Notes: generated by a model from the letters alone, not told the origin. 64,000 bases of DNA from Jeotgalibaca ciconiae (GCF_003955755.1 NZ_CP034465.1:2412001-2476000); one strand, 5' to 3'. Counted from the first letter of the stretch, positions 11,819 through 20,514 are shown. Translations and numbers: made by a program.

Positions 11819-12835
11819 ATGAAAAGATATTTCTTTCCCCTATTAATTCTGTTTTTGTTTGTTTTATATTATTTTCCTATCTTGCATGAAACCCCTGATA
11901 CAAATCAGAACAAAGGATTAACGGAAGAACCGACCTTAATGTCGGATATGGATAAAGTGTATCCGTTGCCTGTAAGTGGTTATGAACATTATATTGGAAA
12001 ACCAATAGAAGATTATCAAAGCCGCTATGGTGAGCCAGATTCAGTTGTTTCAAATGAAGATGGTACTCAATGGTGGTCCTATTCTGAAACGGTTGAAGAG
12101 TATCTTCAATTAGAAGTGAGTGATTCACTTATTCAATCTATTTTTGTATTAGGTGATCAAGTAAATACTGGTTCTTTACGGATTGGTATGAGCAGGGAAA
12201 ATGTATTTGACGAGACGCAACTAGCGAAACATTTTTATTTCGATCATGAGAATCGTTCTTACCATCTAACACTATCAACGAAAAACATGGAATTATTTCC
12301 GCTTGTTGAATTTGAAAATAATTCTTTTGCTGTATTATATTTTTATCCAGAGACAGATATCATTTATGCAATCCGTTTTTTAACTTATGATAAGATAATG
12401 CAGCTGAACTATTATTTTATTGAAGATATGAACAGTCAAATGGATGAGGTAGACATTATAAGAAAAGATATTCATCGAAATGATCAAATAAATCAGCTTC
12501 ATTTGCAGGAATACTTTTCAATTATACGTGTAAAAAACAATCTAGAGCCTTATTTATCTTCAGAAGAACTTGAAAATATTGCTGATTCTTTAGCTAATGA
12601 TTTAGGCAGTGATCAGTTATCATACAAGGAGCTTTCACCTTATGAAAAAAGCGAAATAGATGATTCAACGTATCTATTAAAGTATATTTCTGGTAATCAG
12701 ATCTATGATTCAGCCATGAAGCTGGGCTTGTTTTATGCGATTCAGGAAAACAGAGAGATGTTGCTGAATGAAGAGTATAAAGAGTTTATAATAAAAGTAA
12801 AAGATGACGATTTATTTATTGTTATCAAAGAATAG
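11819..12835 (+). CDS. YlbC-like exported protein: CAP-associated N-terminal domain plus degenerate CAP domain
   Basis: The N-terminus is one hydrophobic segment (residues about 4-20, FPLLILFLFVLYYFP), so it is membrane-anchored or secreted. Residues about 50-190 match the CAP-associated N-terminal domain (IGKPIEDYQSRYGEPD at its start). Residues about 200-338 look like an SCP/CAP fold (IIRVKNNLEPYLSSEELENIA ... LFYAIQENREMLLNEEYKEF), but the usual His/Glu cavity residues are not evident. The ATG at 11819 is preferred over GTG 11810 because GGGTGG sits 5 nt upstream of it. It occupies the ylbC position before ylbF-ylbG-rsmD-coaD. Function unknown. Confidence 0.75.
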   Translation: MKRYFFPLLILFLFVLYYFPILHETPDTNQNKGLTEEPTLMSDMDKVYPLPVSGYEHYIGKPIEDYQSRYGEPDSVVSNEDGTQWWSYSETVEEYLQLEVSDSLIQSIFVLGDQVNTGSLRIGMSRENVFDETQLAKHFYFDHENRSYHLTLSTKNMELFPLVEFENNSFAVLYFYPETDIIYAIRFLTYDKIMQLNYYFIEDMNSQMDEVDIIRKDIHRNDQINQLHLQEYFSIIRVKNNLEPYLSSEELENIADSLANDLGSDQLSYKELSPYEKSEIDDSTYLLKYISGNQIYDSAMKLGLFYAIQENREMLLNEEYKEFIIKVKDDDLFIVIKE

Positions 12836-12868
12836 TAACGCACAGGTTTCGAAGGAAGGGTGAACCAG

Positions 12869-13321
12869 ATGATTATTAATGAAGAATTATTAGCCCTAGA
12901 AACTCAATGTCAGCGTTTAGTGAGCCGAATTCAGGAAAGCGATGCAATGCAAGAGTATTTAGAAGCTAAATCGCAGCTCCATTCATCAAAAGAAGCACAA
13001 GAGAAAATCACTTTATTTAAAAAAAAGCAGGAACAATTCGCTCAAATTGAGGAATACGGAGAATATGCTCCTGATTTCCATGAGTTTCGTAAACAACTAT
13101 TTCAAGCAAAACGAGTAATGGATTTGGATGAAACAGTTTATCAATTCAGGATTGCAGAACGAAATTTACAGGTTCAATTAGATTTGATTGCGGATAAACT
13201 TGCGACTGCCATCTCTAAAAACATACTGGTTTCTGCGGGAGATGCATTTTCATTATCATTTATTGGATTGCCGTCAGCATGTGAGATTCATTTAGGAAAG
13301 AGGAAAGATATTGAACTTTGA
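12869..13321 (+). CDS. ylbF: YlbF/YmcA family regulator
   Basis: Small coiled-coil helical protein, 150 aa. In Bacillus, YlbF (RicF) acts with YmcA and YaaT as a specificity factor for RNase Y and for biofilm and competence decisions; this role is transferred. The ATG at 12869 is chosen with GAAGG about 9 nt upstream; GTG 12860 is an alternative. It overlaps ylbG by 11 bp. Neighbours ylbG-rsmD-coaD match the Bacillus order and support the assignment. Confidence 0.85.
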   Translation: MIINEELLALETQCQRLVSRIQESDAMQEYLEAKSQLHSSKEAQEKITLFKKKQEQFAQIEEYGEYAPDFHEFRKQLFQAKRVMDLDETVYQFRIAERNLQVQLDLIADKLATAISKNILVSAGDAFSLSFIGLPSACEIHLGKRKDIEL

Positions 13322-13598
13322 ACTAACAAAAAGACAAGGGATTATCGTATGGGTTTATACATTACGCCAAATAAAAAACTTAAAACGATTCGGCTATATT
13401 CATTATGTTTCAAATCGCTTGAAATATGTTGTTATGTATGTAGATCAAGGCGAAGTGAAGGATAAAATGGAACGGTTAAATAGCCTTCATTATGTTCGCA
13501 AAGTTGAGATTTCTCATCGTCCAGAAATCGACATGACTTTTGAACATGCTTTAGAAAGCGATAAAGAAGAAAATTTAATAGAAATAGAAAATAATTAA
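13311..13598 (+). CDS. ylbG: YlbG family protein (UPF0298)
   Basis: 95-aa cytosolic protein of unknown function; the N-terminal core RQGIIVWVYTLRQIKNLKRFG is typical of UPF0298. TTG start inside the end of ylbF, with GAGGAAAG upstream; translation is likely coupled. The Asp/Glu-rich tail is variable. Assigned by sequence pattern and by conserved position between ylbF and rsmD. Confidence 0.85.
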   Translation: MNFELTKRQGIIVWVYTLRQIKNLKRFGYIHYVSNRLKYVVMYVDQGEVKDKMERLNSLHYVRKVEISHRPEIDMTFEHALESDKEENLIEIENN

Positions 13599-13623
13599 TT
13601 CTCTATAAATACGGGGGAAGTTT

Positions 13624-14178
13624 ATGCGAGTAATAGCAGGTGAATATAAAGGTAGAAATTTAAAGGCTGTGCCAGGCGATAATACTCGTCCAACAACAGA
13701 TAAAGTGAAAGAATCGCTCTTTAATATCATTGGACCTTATTTTAATGGCGGCGTTTGTTTTGATATGTTCGCTGGCAGTGGAGGACTTGGAATCGAAGCT
13801 GTCTCAAGAGGGATTGATCATGCGTTTCTATCTGAAAAAAATAGAAAAGCACAAGAAGTGATTCGAAATAATATCCAGATTACAAAAGAAGAAGATAAAT
13901 TTACTTTAATCGCTGGAGATTCACGTCGAAACGTTGCTAAAATAGCAGCTGAAAATCCTGATACACGCTTTCGATTGGTTTTTATTGATCCACCTTACCA
14001 AGCTGAAAAAACAGTTGAAGATATTCAATTGTTAGTCAAAGAAGAATTAGTTGATGAGCAGACAACTTTTATTTGTGAAATGGACAAACATAATCAGCTG
14101 CCTAATCGTATTGAGCTCTACCAGAAGATTCGACGTGTCGAATATGGTACGATTGCTATTGAGATATTTGAAGCTTAA
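13624..14178 (+). CDS. rsmD: 16S rRNA (guanine-966-N2)-methyltransferase
   Basis: SAM-dependent methyltransferase for G966 in 16S rRNA. The N-terminal RVIAGEYKGRNL and RPTTDKVKESLFNII are family hallmarks. The SAM loop is FAGSGGLGIEA, and the catalytic N-methyltransferase motif is FIDPPYQ. 184 aa. GGGGGAAG precedes the ATG. It lies 17 bp before coaD, the usual pairing. Confidence 0.95.
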   Translation: MRVIAGEYKGRNLKAVPGDNTRPTTDKVKESLFNIIGPYFNGGVCFDMFAGSGGLGIEAVSRGIDHAFLSEKNRKAQEVIRNNIQITKEEDKFTLIAGDSRRNVAKIAAENPDTRFRLVFIDPPYQAEKTVEDIQLLVKEELVDEQTTFICEMDKHNQLPNRIELYQKIRRVEYGTIAIEIFEA

Positions 14179-14195
14179 GAGAAAAGGGTGGGATT

Positions 14196-14693
14196 ATGGG
14201 GAAAATAGCATTATTTCCTGGAAGTTTTGATCCATTGACAAATGGACATATTGATACGATTGAAAGAGGAACACGAGTTTTTGATGAAGTGATTGTAGCT
14301 GTTTCTACAAATATTTCTAAAAAATCGTTATTCAATGGTGAAGAACGAGTTGCTTTAGTAAAAAATGTATTGGCTGATATGCCAAGAGTGCGGGTTGTGC
14401 AACATACGGGCGGTTTAACGGTTGAGATGGCTAAAGATTATCATTGTACAGCTTTATTAAGAGGAATCCGTAATGTGAAGGATTTTGAATATGAAGAAAG
14501 CATTGCAATGATGAATCGTACTCAACATCCAGAACTAGAGACGGTCATTCTGATGGCTTCAGAAAAATATCGTTTCTTAAGTTCCAGTCTCATTAAAGAG
14601 GTGGCTATGTTTGATGGAGACATCTCATCGCTGGTACCACCACTTGTGAACGAAGCCGTAATTGCCAAATATCAAGAACTAGCAAATGAATAA
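14196..14693 (+). CDS. coaD: Phosphopantetheine adenylyltransferase
   Basis: Penultimate step of CoA synthesis: 4'-phosphopantetheine plus ATP gives dephospho-CoA. Nucleotidyltransferase motif FPGSFDPLTNGHID near the N-terminus and the second ATP motif in YRFLSSSLIKE. 165 aa, normal. Last gene of the ylbF-ylbG-rsmD-coaD group; a terminator and then the repeat block follow. Confidence 0.96.
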   Translation: MGKIALFPGSFDPLTNGHIDTIERGTRVFDEVIVAVSTNISKKSLFNGEERVALVKNVLADMPRVRVVQHTGGLTVEMAKDYHCTALLRGIRNVKDFEYEESIAMMNRTQHPELETVILMASEKYRFLSSSLIKEVAMFDGDISSLVPPLVNEAVIAKYQELANE

Positions 14694-14704
14694 GGGAAGT
14701 CCAT

Positions 14705-14749
14705 AAAAGTCTTTACAATAACTGATATAGTTGTTGTGAAGACTTTTTT
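14705..14749 (+). terminator. Intrinsic terminator of coaD
   Basis: 18-bp stem with two G-U pairs (14705-14722 with 14730-14747) and a six-T run. A repeat element begins within 4 bases of the T-run. Confidence 0.9.
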
Positions 14750-14752
14750 ATT

Positions 14753-14956
14753 GACTAGGGAATTATAAGTTCAGCCATCAATGTCTAGCTTCCAAGTCCT
14801 GACCTAGTGAAAAAAAGATAAATTTGTCCCATTGCGCGCTTCGCTGCTCGCTAACGCATATCATTCGACTAACCCGCTGAAGCGTGAAGTCTCCTGACAA
14901 TTCAGGGTCAAATTTCCTATTTTTTCATAGGTCAAGGCGGACTTGTCCGCTTTTCT
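14753..14956 (+). repeat. Terminator-adjacent repeat, copy 1 (long form)
   Basis: 204-bp copy with the 50-bp internal segment. It starts at GACTAGGG, 3 nt after the coaD terminator T-run. It ends with a hairpin GCGGAC-TT-GTCCGC (14937-14950) and TTTTCT. Internal pairings: CTAGG/CCTAG near the 5' end, AAATTTGTCCC with GGGTCAAATTT, CCTGA/TCAGG and CCTAT/ATAGG. No reading frame of note on either strand. Confidence 0.9.
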
Positions 14957-14960
14957 AATA

Positions 14961-15114
14961 GACTAGGGGATTATAAGTTCAGCCATCAATGTCTAGCTCC
15001 CAAGTCCTGACCTAGTGAAAAAAAGATAAATTTGCCCCATTGCGCGCTTCGCTGCTCATTCAGGGTCAAATTTCCTATTTTTTCATAGGCCAAGGCGGAC
15101 TTGTCCGCTTTTCT
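14961..15114 (+). repeat. Terminator-adjacent repeat, copy 2 (short form)
   Basis: 154-bp copy directly downstream of copy 1, 4 bases after its TTTTCT end. It lacks exactly the 50 bases found in the long form between gctgctc and attcaggg. Hairpins: AAATTTG (15028-15034)/CAAATTT (15067-15073) with CCC/GGG inside, CCTAT/ATAGG (15074-15089), terminal GCGGAC/GTCCGC (15095-15108). Confidence 0.9.
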
Positions 15115-15441
15115 AATCTTTATGAATAAATTTGTTGTTTATTATCTACGTCTTTTGCGATCTAGAGAGGGCTATCCCGTTTTTCTTGTTTTTTGAATGA
15201 CTATTTTAGGTTTTTATCAGATAAAGGAATCCAATAATTTGTGTGTTTTCCTTGATAAAAGCAGTTTATCAAGGGAAGTCTCGATTTTTACCGCTACCTT
15301 TCCCTGATAAGTAATAGATATCAAGGAAAGCCTATGTTTAAATGCCTTGCTTTCCTTGGTAAATTTCCTGTTTTTTTCCGACATTATTTTTTTCACAGGC
15401 CAAGACACTCTTCTCCGTTTTCTTAAATCTATTTCATTTGA
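15115..15441. other. Gene-free stretch with relic repeats and short inverted repeats
   Basis: No supported gene. A segment near 15131-15155 (gttgtttattatctacgt) recurs with one change near 25692-25715, after copy 3. 15360-15426 is a diverged copy of the repeat 3' end (AAATTTCCT ... CAGGCCAAG ... TTTTCTTA). Between them lie five short motifs of the TTTCCTTGATAAA type in alternating orientation. Confidence 0.6.
15247..15364. repeat. Cluster of short inverted repeats (TTTCCTTGATAA motif)
   Basis: Motif positions: 15247-15259 (+), 15265-15277 (-), 15299-15310 (+), 15317-15330 (-), 15350-15364 (+). Adjacent opposite pairs form hairpins of about 12 bp with 5- and 6- to 8-nt loops. They could be stacked RNA hairpins or protein-binding sites. 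Confidence 0.65.
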
Positions 15442-15472
15442 ATGCTTATTAAAAAAATGGAATATGAATGTT

Positions 15473-15480
15473 TTGCGAAT
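15473..15480 (+). promoter_or_regulatory. Possible ComX-type com-box before comEA
   Basis: TTGCGAAT followed by C gives TGCGAATC, 7/8 to the streptococcal com-box TNCGAATA. It lies about 28 bp before the comEA start, a suitable place for a -10-like box. A single weak match, so tentative. Confidence 0.3.
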
Positions 15481-15507
15481 CTTCTTTATGTAAGGGGGAA
15501 GAAAGCC

Positions 15508-16155
15508 GTGGATTGGAAAAGTTGGTTTAAAAAAAATAGACTAGTAATTTTTATTGGAATTGGATGTATCCAGCTATTGATTCTATTTTTTCAGTTTTGG
15601 CTGCGTATGGATTCTGCTCCTGCGACAATTGATTCTGATGTCAGTTCTCTCTTGATAACAAACGCAGAAGAAACTTCCGAGGTGGAAGAGTTGGGAGAAG
15701 AATGGGAAGACCAACCTTGGATAGTGGATATAAAAGGTGCAGTGTTAGAGCCTGGAATCTATCAAGTGGATGAGACGATGCGTATTTATGACGTCATTCA
15801 ACTAGCAGGAGGTGTGACAGATAATGCTGAGACTTCTTCATTGAATTTTTCTCAGCATTTAGAAGACCAAATGATGATCTATATTCCGACTACAGAAGAA
15901 GGAGATCATCGACAAATCGTTGTACAAAGTCCTGAAGAAGCGTCTGAATCAGCGAATGGTTTAATCGATATTAATACCGCTGAAGTTGCTGAATTAACCC
16001 AATTAACAGGCATTGGACATAAAAAAGCTGAACTTATTATTCAATACCGCGATGAAAATGGATTATTTACTGCAGTTGAAGATTTAATGAATGTAAGTGG
16101 GATTGGGTTAAAAACATTTGAAGGATTACAAGATAAAATAACAATTTCAAAATAA
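15508..16155 (+). CDS. comEA: ComEA competence DNA-binding protein
   Basis: Membrane-anchored dsDNA receptor for transformation. One transmembrane segment (residues about 11-31), an acidic extracellular linker, a SLBB-type domain (about 70-125, VDIKGAVLEPGIYQV) and two C-terminal helix-hairpin-helix motifs (IDINTAEVAELTQLTGIG; LMNVSGIGLKTFEGLQ). The start is GTG 15508, preceded by AAGGGGG; an in-frame extension to 15442 lacks a binding site. 215 aa. First gene of comEA-EB-EC-holA. Confidence 0.93.
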   Translation: MDWKSWFKKNRLVIFIGIGCIQLLILFFQFWLRMDSAPATIDSDVSSLLITNAEETSEVEELGEEWEDQPWIVDIKGAVLEPGIYQVDETMRIYDVIQLAGGVTDNAETSSLNFSQHLEDQMMIYIPTTEEGDHRQIVVQSPEEASESANGLIDINTAEVAELTQLTGIGHKKAELIIQYRDENGLFTAVEDLMNVSGIGLKTFEGLQDKITISK

Positions 16156-16258
16156 TGGATAGTATTGATACTGAAAATGGACGGGGTCGATTAGTAAAAA
16201 ATGGGATGGCAAAGCTCCTGTAATAGTGTATGATAAAAAAGAAAAGGAGTGGTAAACC

Positions 16259-16774
16259 GTGCAAGAAAGAATTCCATGGAATCAGTATTTTATGGCTCAA
16301 GCAGTATTGTTGTCTTTAAGAAGCACTTGTAAAAGACTCGAAGTTGGAGCTACTATTGTTCGAGATAAAAGAATTATTGCTGGCGGATATAATGGTTCTG
16401 TTTCTGGTGATGTTCACTGCATTGACGAAGGTTGTTATGTGGTTGGTGGACATTGTTTACGTACCATTCATGCAGAAATGAATGCGATTCTCCAATGTGC
16501 AAAATTTGGGATCCAGACAAATGGCGCTGAGATTTATGTTACCCATTTTCCGTGTTTACAATGCATGAAGATGTTGCTGCAAGCGGGGATAAAAAAAGTC
16601 TATTACTTAGAAGACTATCGTAATGACCCCTATGCCATCCATCTTCTTGAACAAATGGAGATTCCATATGAAAAAGTCTCGTTAGATCCCGAATATTTTA
16701 CTAGCTTAGTATCACCCATCCATTCAAAAGAAGAAGCGATGGAGGAACATCATGGGAGTAAAGATTGTTGCTAG
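16259..16774 (+). CDS. comEB: ComEB, dCMP deaminase family protein
   Basis: Zinc-dependent cytidine/deoxycytidylate deaminase fold: HAEMNAI (Zn His, catalytic Glu) and PCLQCMK (two Zn Cys). It likely converts dCMP to dUMP; the gene travels with comE but is not needed for DNA uptake in Bacillus. GTG start with AAGGAGTGG just upstream. 171 aa. It overlaps comEC by 23 bp. The Cys at the C-terminal end (KDCC) is not a family feature. Confidence 0.92.
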   Translation: MQERIPWNQYFMAQAVLLSLRSTCKRLEVGATIVRDKRIIAGGYNGSVSGDVHCIDEGCYVVGGHCLRTIHAEMNAILQCAKFGIQTNGAEIYVTHFPCLQCMKMLLQAGIKKVYYLEDYRNDPYAIHLLEQMEIPYEKVSLDPEYFTSLVSPIHSKEEAMEEHHGSKDCC

Positions 16775-19112
16775 CAAGTTAGAAAAATTATTTCAACAAG
16801 TAAAAGGATACTATTTGTTAAGTAGTTTCCTTGCAATTAACCTCATTGTGCTAATTCTATCTCCACAGAATTGGTATGCGTGGGGATTTTTTTGTTTGTT
16901 GTTGCTGCGATTATTTATTTTTAAGAAGAAAGCTCTCGGCTTGGTAACCATTTTTTTATTACTACTAACATTCGTTATTGTATTTTTTCAAGAGCAGCAG
17001 AATCAAACGGTATTGGATGAAACTCTTGATTATGCAAGCTTTCATTTGAATCCAGAGCAATACAAAGTAGACGGTAATTTATTGACAGGAACTGCGCAAA
17101 TAGCAACAGAGGATGGATTTGAAAAAGTCTCTTTTTTATACAAAATTCAAAGCGAAGAAGAAAAAGCAATCTGGGAAAGTCTAGACGAACTGATTTACTT
17201 TGATGCACACATGAAATTATCAAAGCCGAATGTAGCATGGAATGAACACCAATTTGATTACCGAAACTATCTGTATCGAAATCGAATTCATTGGACTGCT
17301 ACAATCGAAAAAATAGAAAATTATAAACAAGATGTACGGCCACAATTATTTTTGAGCCGTCTGCGATTGAAATGGATTCGCTTTCTTAGAAAGAAAATTC
17401 CTGACGGGAAAACATTAGAATATTTGTTAGCTATATTATTCAACCAAACGAAAGACATGGATTATTCCGTAATGGAGTCCTACCGGAAAATTGGTGTGAT
17501 TCACTTGTTTTCAATCTCAGGAATGCATATTCACTTTTTAATAGTTGTTCTAAAGTACCTGCTGCTACGTATTGGAATCACCAGGGAACGAACAAGTCCT
17601 TTAGTATTGATTGGGATAGTAGCTTATGGCTTTCTTATTGGAAATGGTGTAGGTATCTTTCGAGCAATCAGTACTAACAGTTTACTACTTTTAGCCAAAA
17701 TATTTAAAAAAGATCTGTATGCAAAAGATGCCTTTGCTCTGACGATTTTATTTGCTTTATGGTTGAATCCATACATAGTCTTTAGTCTTGCTTTTCAACT
17801 GAGCTACGGATTATCCGGAATTTTGTATTTTCTATCGAAACATATAGAGGAAATAAATAAAAATGTCATCACTAAAGACCTATTTCTTTCCTTCATCATG
17901 ACTACTTTTTCTTTTTTATTTTTAAGTTACCATTACTTTGAAGTGACCTGGTTAGGGATGTTTGTGAATATTCTTTTTTCGTTTTTCTTTTCAATTTGTT
18001 TTTTTCCGGTCTTATGGGTCATTTCAATCTGTGCTTTCCTGAACCTGCCTTCATTTTTTTATAGCTTTATCATTACCGGTCTGGACTCTATCCTCCTTTA
18101 TTTGGAAAAATTCACGAACTTTTTAGCAGGAAAAAATTGGCTATTGATGGTTACCGGCAGGCAGAAAGGATTTAGTTATCTTTTATTAGCAGTAAGCATT
18201 ATTTGTTTTTTTATATCAATAGAACAAAATAAAAAGTTGATTAAATCATTTGTTCTGTTGAGTATTACTTTTTTCATTTTTTATTTGACGCCGTATTTAA
18301 ATCCGAACGGCAAAATTATTATGCTGGACGTGGGGCAGGGAGATTCATTTCTGTTTATTTCCCCCTTTCATAGAAACACCTTTTTAATTGATACCGGTGG
18401 AAGAATGTCATTTGGAAATGAGGCAGAATGGCAAAGGCGAATCAATCAAGACGCGCATGCAAAAAATCTTGTTTCAAGTATCAAGGCCCAAGGAGTACGG
18501 GAGTTGGATGCCATTTTTTTGACGCATAGCGATGTAGATCATTTGGGGAATTTAAAGTATTTAGCAAAGGAAATACCTGTATCAACCATTTTTTTCTCGA
18601 AAGGAATGGAGAAAACAGCAAAATTTCAAGAGGCTGTGAGTGACATGAATCAATCTAAAGTTGTTTTTACGCCACTGCAAGCACCTGAACGTGTGAGAGT
18701 TGGAGAGATTGTTTTTGAAATATTAAGCCCCTTAAAAGAAGGAGGAGGGACGAATGATGATTCATTGGTTTTGTTAACAAAAATCAGTGACTTGATTTGG
18801 TTATTTACAGGGGATATGGAAGAAAAAGGAGAGGAGTTATTAATTAAGCGCTATCCGAATCTACAAGTAGATGTATTAAAAGTTGGACACCATGGCAGCA
18901 AGACTTCCACAACAGAGACTTTTGTCAAACAAGTCTCCCCACGAGTTGCGTGGATTTCGGTGGGAGATAATAATTCATATGGGCATCCAAATAGCGAAGT
19001 TATCGAAAGGCTAGAAAATGAAGGAATAACCATATATCGTACAGATAAACAAGGAGCTATTCATTTTATCTATCGAAGAAATAAGAATCAGACGAAGATT
19101 ATGGTACAATGA
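16752..19112 (+). CDS. comEC: ComEC/Rec2 DNA uptake channel
   Basis: Polytopic membrane protein that carries single-stranded DNA into the cell during transformation. Order: two to three N-terminal membrane helices with a DUF4131-like outer domain (to about 180), the Competence membrane domain (about 215-490, opening IGVIHLFSISGMHIHF) and a metallo-beta-lactamase-like domain (about 510-770). The last contains DVGQGDSF, LTHSDVDHLGN and VGHHGSKTST, consistent with a nuclease that degrades one strand. 786 aa, intact. ATG with GGAGG 7 nt upstream. Intact comEA and comEC suggest natural competence is possible. Confidence 0.95.
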   Translation: MGVKIVASKLEKLFQQVKGYYLLSSFLAINLIVLILSPQNWYAWGFFCLLLLRLFIFKKKALGLVTIFLLLLTFVIVFFQEQQNQTVLDETLDYASFHLNPEQYKVDGNLLTGTAQIATEDGFEKVSFLYKIQSEEEKAIWESLDELIYFDAHMKLSKPNVAWNEHQFDYRNYLYRNRIHWTATIEKIENYKQDVRPQLFLSRLRLKWIRFLRKKIPDGKTLEYLLAILFNQTKDMDYSVMESYRKIGVIHLFSISGMHIHFLIVVLKYLLLRIGITRERTSPLVLIGIVAYGFLIGNGVGIFRAISTNSLLLLAKIFKKDLYAKDAFALTILFALWLNPYIVFSLAFQLSYGLSGILYFLSKHIEEINKNVITKDLFLSFIMTTFSFLFLSYHYFEVTWLGMFVNILFSFFFSICFFPVLWVISICAFLNLPSFFYSFIITGLDSILLYLEKFTNFLAGKNWLLMVTGRQKGFSYLLLAVSIICFFISIEQNKKLIKSFVLLSITFFIFYLTPYLNPNGKIIMLDVGQGDSFLFISPFHRNTFLIDTGGRMSFGNEAEWQRRINQDAHAKNLVSSIKAQGVRELDAIFLTHSDVDHLGNLKYLAKEIPVSTIFFSKGMEKTAKFQEAVSDMNQSKVVFTPLQAPERVRVGEIVFEILSPLKEGGGTNDDSLVLLTKISDLIWLFTGDMEEKGEELLIKRYPNLQVDVLKVGHHGSKTSTTETFVKQVSPRVAWISVGDNNSYGHPNSEVIERLENEGITIYRTDKQGAIHFIYRRNKNQTKIMVQ

Positions 19113-19146
19113 TGGAAGATAATTTTGTGGAATGTGATGTGAGAAA

Positions 19147-20169
19147 ATGAGTTATGCAACTGAAATAGCAAAAATTAAAAAAGGTGTTTTTAGTCCTGTT
19201 TATCTTTTTTTGGGAACAGAAATGTATTTTATTCAAGAGGCAAGAAAAACTCTATTAGAGTATTCAATGCCGGCAGAAGATCAAGATTTAAATGTCGGTA
19301 TGTATAATATGGATGAAGCACCATTAGGCAATGCTTTGGAAGATGCAGAATCCATACCTTTTTTTGGAGACCGAAGGGTGATAATAGTTGATAATCCTAT
19401 TTTTCTAACGGGAGAAAAACCAAAAGGGAGTGTGGAACATGATATCGAATGGCTAGAGCGCTATTTGAATCATCCATCCGATACAACGATTTTGGTCTTT
19501 TTTGCGCCTTACGAGAAGTTGGATAACCGGAAAAAAATCAGCAAACTCATACAAAAAAAGGCGAATGTTGTCAATGTATCTCCCTTAAAAGACACAGAAA
19601 CGCGTCAATATTTAAGCAAGGTTATTCAAAATGAAGGGTATCAGATGGATCGCCAGACTGTGCAATTCTTTTTTGAACGAATAGAAGATAACCTATCAAA
19701 AGGAATGGATGAATTACAAAAATTATTTTTAGCCGCTATGGACGATAAAAAGATTACCAAACGTATGGTAGAAGATTTGGTTCCACGGAATTTGGAACAA
19801 AATATTTTTGATATTGTAACTTATGTGTTAAAAAAGGATGTCGAAAAAGCAATTCAGACTTATCGTGATTTACTTCTTCAAAAGGAAGAGCCCATTAAAA
19901 TAAATGCGATCTTGTTAGGGCAATTTCGTTTGCTCATACAAGTAAAATTACTAGCAAAAAAAGGCTACCAACAACCGGATATGACAAAAGTTTTAAAAAT
20001 TCATCCTTATCGAATCAAGCTGGCAAATCAACAAATCCGTAATTTAAACGAAAAAAAATTAACGGATGCCTATTTAGGACTAGTAGAAGCAGAAACGAAG
20101 ATGAAGACAGGGGATGGACTCAAAGAAGTTCAGTTTGAATTGTTCATGTTGAAATATGCTAGTGCTTAA
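19147..20169 (+). CDS. holA: DNA polymerase III delta subunit
   Basis: Clamp-loader subunit that opens the beta clamp. AAA+-like fold without a working Walker A; begins VYLFLGTEMYFIQEARK (family signature PVYLLYGxExxL), with LVPRNLEQNIFDIV mid-protein. 340 aa. It follows comEC by 34 bp as in Bacillus (yqeN after comEC). Shares a bidirectional terminator with convergent rpsT. Confidence 0.93.
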   Translation: MSYATEIAKIKKGVFSPVYLFLGTEMYFIQEARKTLLEYSMPAEDQDLNVGMYNMDEAPLGNALEDAESIPFFGDRRVIIVDNPIFLTGEKPKGSVEHDIEWLERYLNHPSDTTILVFFAPYEKLDNRKKISKLIQKKANVVNVSPLKDTETRQYLSKVIQNEGYQMDRQTVQFFFERIEDNLSKGMDELQKLFLAAMDDKKITKRMVEDLVPRNLEQNIFDIVTYVLKKDVEKAIQTYRDLLLQKEEPIKINAILLGQFRLLIQVKLLAKKGYQQPDMTKVLKIHPYRIKLANQQIRNLNEKKLTDAYLGLVEAETKMKTGDGLKEVQFELFMLKYASA

Positions 20170-20192
20170 GGGATTTTTAAAATTATAAAGAT

Positions 20193-20224
20193 AAAAAAAC
20201 AGGCCGTTTAGGTCTGTTTTTTTT
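20193..20224. terminator. Bidirectional terminator between holA and rpsT
   Basis: AAAAACAGGCC pairs with GGTCTGTTTTT (one G-U), loop GTTTA. T-tract on the plus side and A-tract (T on minus) on the other, so it can serve both convergent genes. Confidence 0.88.
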
Positions 20225-20229
20225 GTGCA

Positions 20230-20484
20230 TTATTTGTTCAATTTTTTAGCAAGACGTGATTTATCACGAGATGCTTTATTATTGTGGATTAATCCTTTAG
20301 ATGCTGCTGAGTCAATAGCTTTGAAAGCATCTTGCAATAAAGCTTCAGTGTTATCTGCACCTGCAGCTACTGCTTCTTCAAATTTTTTGATTGTAGTACG
20401 CATAGCACTTTTCTTAGCGTTATTCAATTCGTTCGCTTTTTCGCTTGTACGAACACGTTTGATTGCTGAATCGATATTTGGCAA
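20230..20484 (-). CDS. rpsT: 30S ribosomal protein S20
   Basis: Small basic 16S rRNA-binding primary assembly protein. N-terminus (L)[20 protein letters not shown] matches the family. The start is read as TTG at 20484 with AGAGGGG 8 nt upstream, because S20 proteins begin M-P-N-I; a GTG three codons earlier is the alternative. 84 aa. A non-ATG start is also known for Escherichia coli rpsT, where it takes part in autoregulation. A strong promoter and a palindromic leader precede it. Confidence 0.95.
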   Translation of the reverse strand: MPNIDSAIKRVRTSEKANELNNAKKSAMRTTIKKFEEAVAAGADNTEALLQDAFKAIDSAASKGLIHNNKASRDKSRLAKKLNK

Positions 20485-20514
20485 TGGGTTCACCCCTCTT
20501 TCAGTATTTCTGTT

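Noticed and set aside
14753-15114. CRISPR array
   Set aside because: Repeat units are 154-204 bp, few, directly adjoining and without spacers of constant length; no cas genes.
15217-15408. Minus-strand frame of 63 aa in the repeat block
   Set aside because: Built from short inverted repeats; no ribosome-binding site or family.
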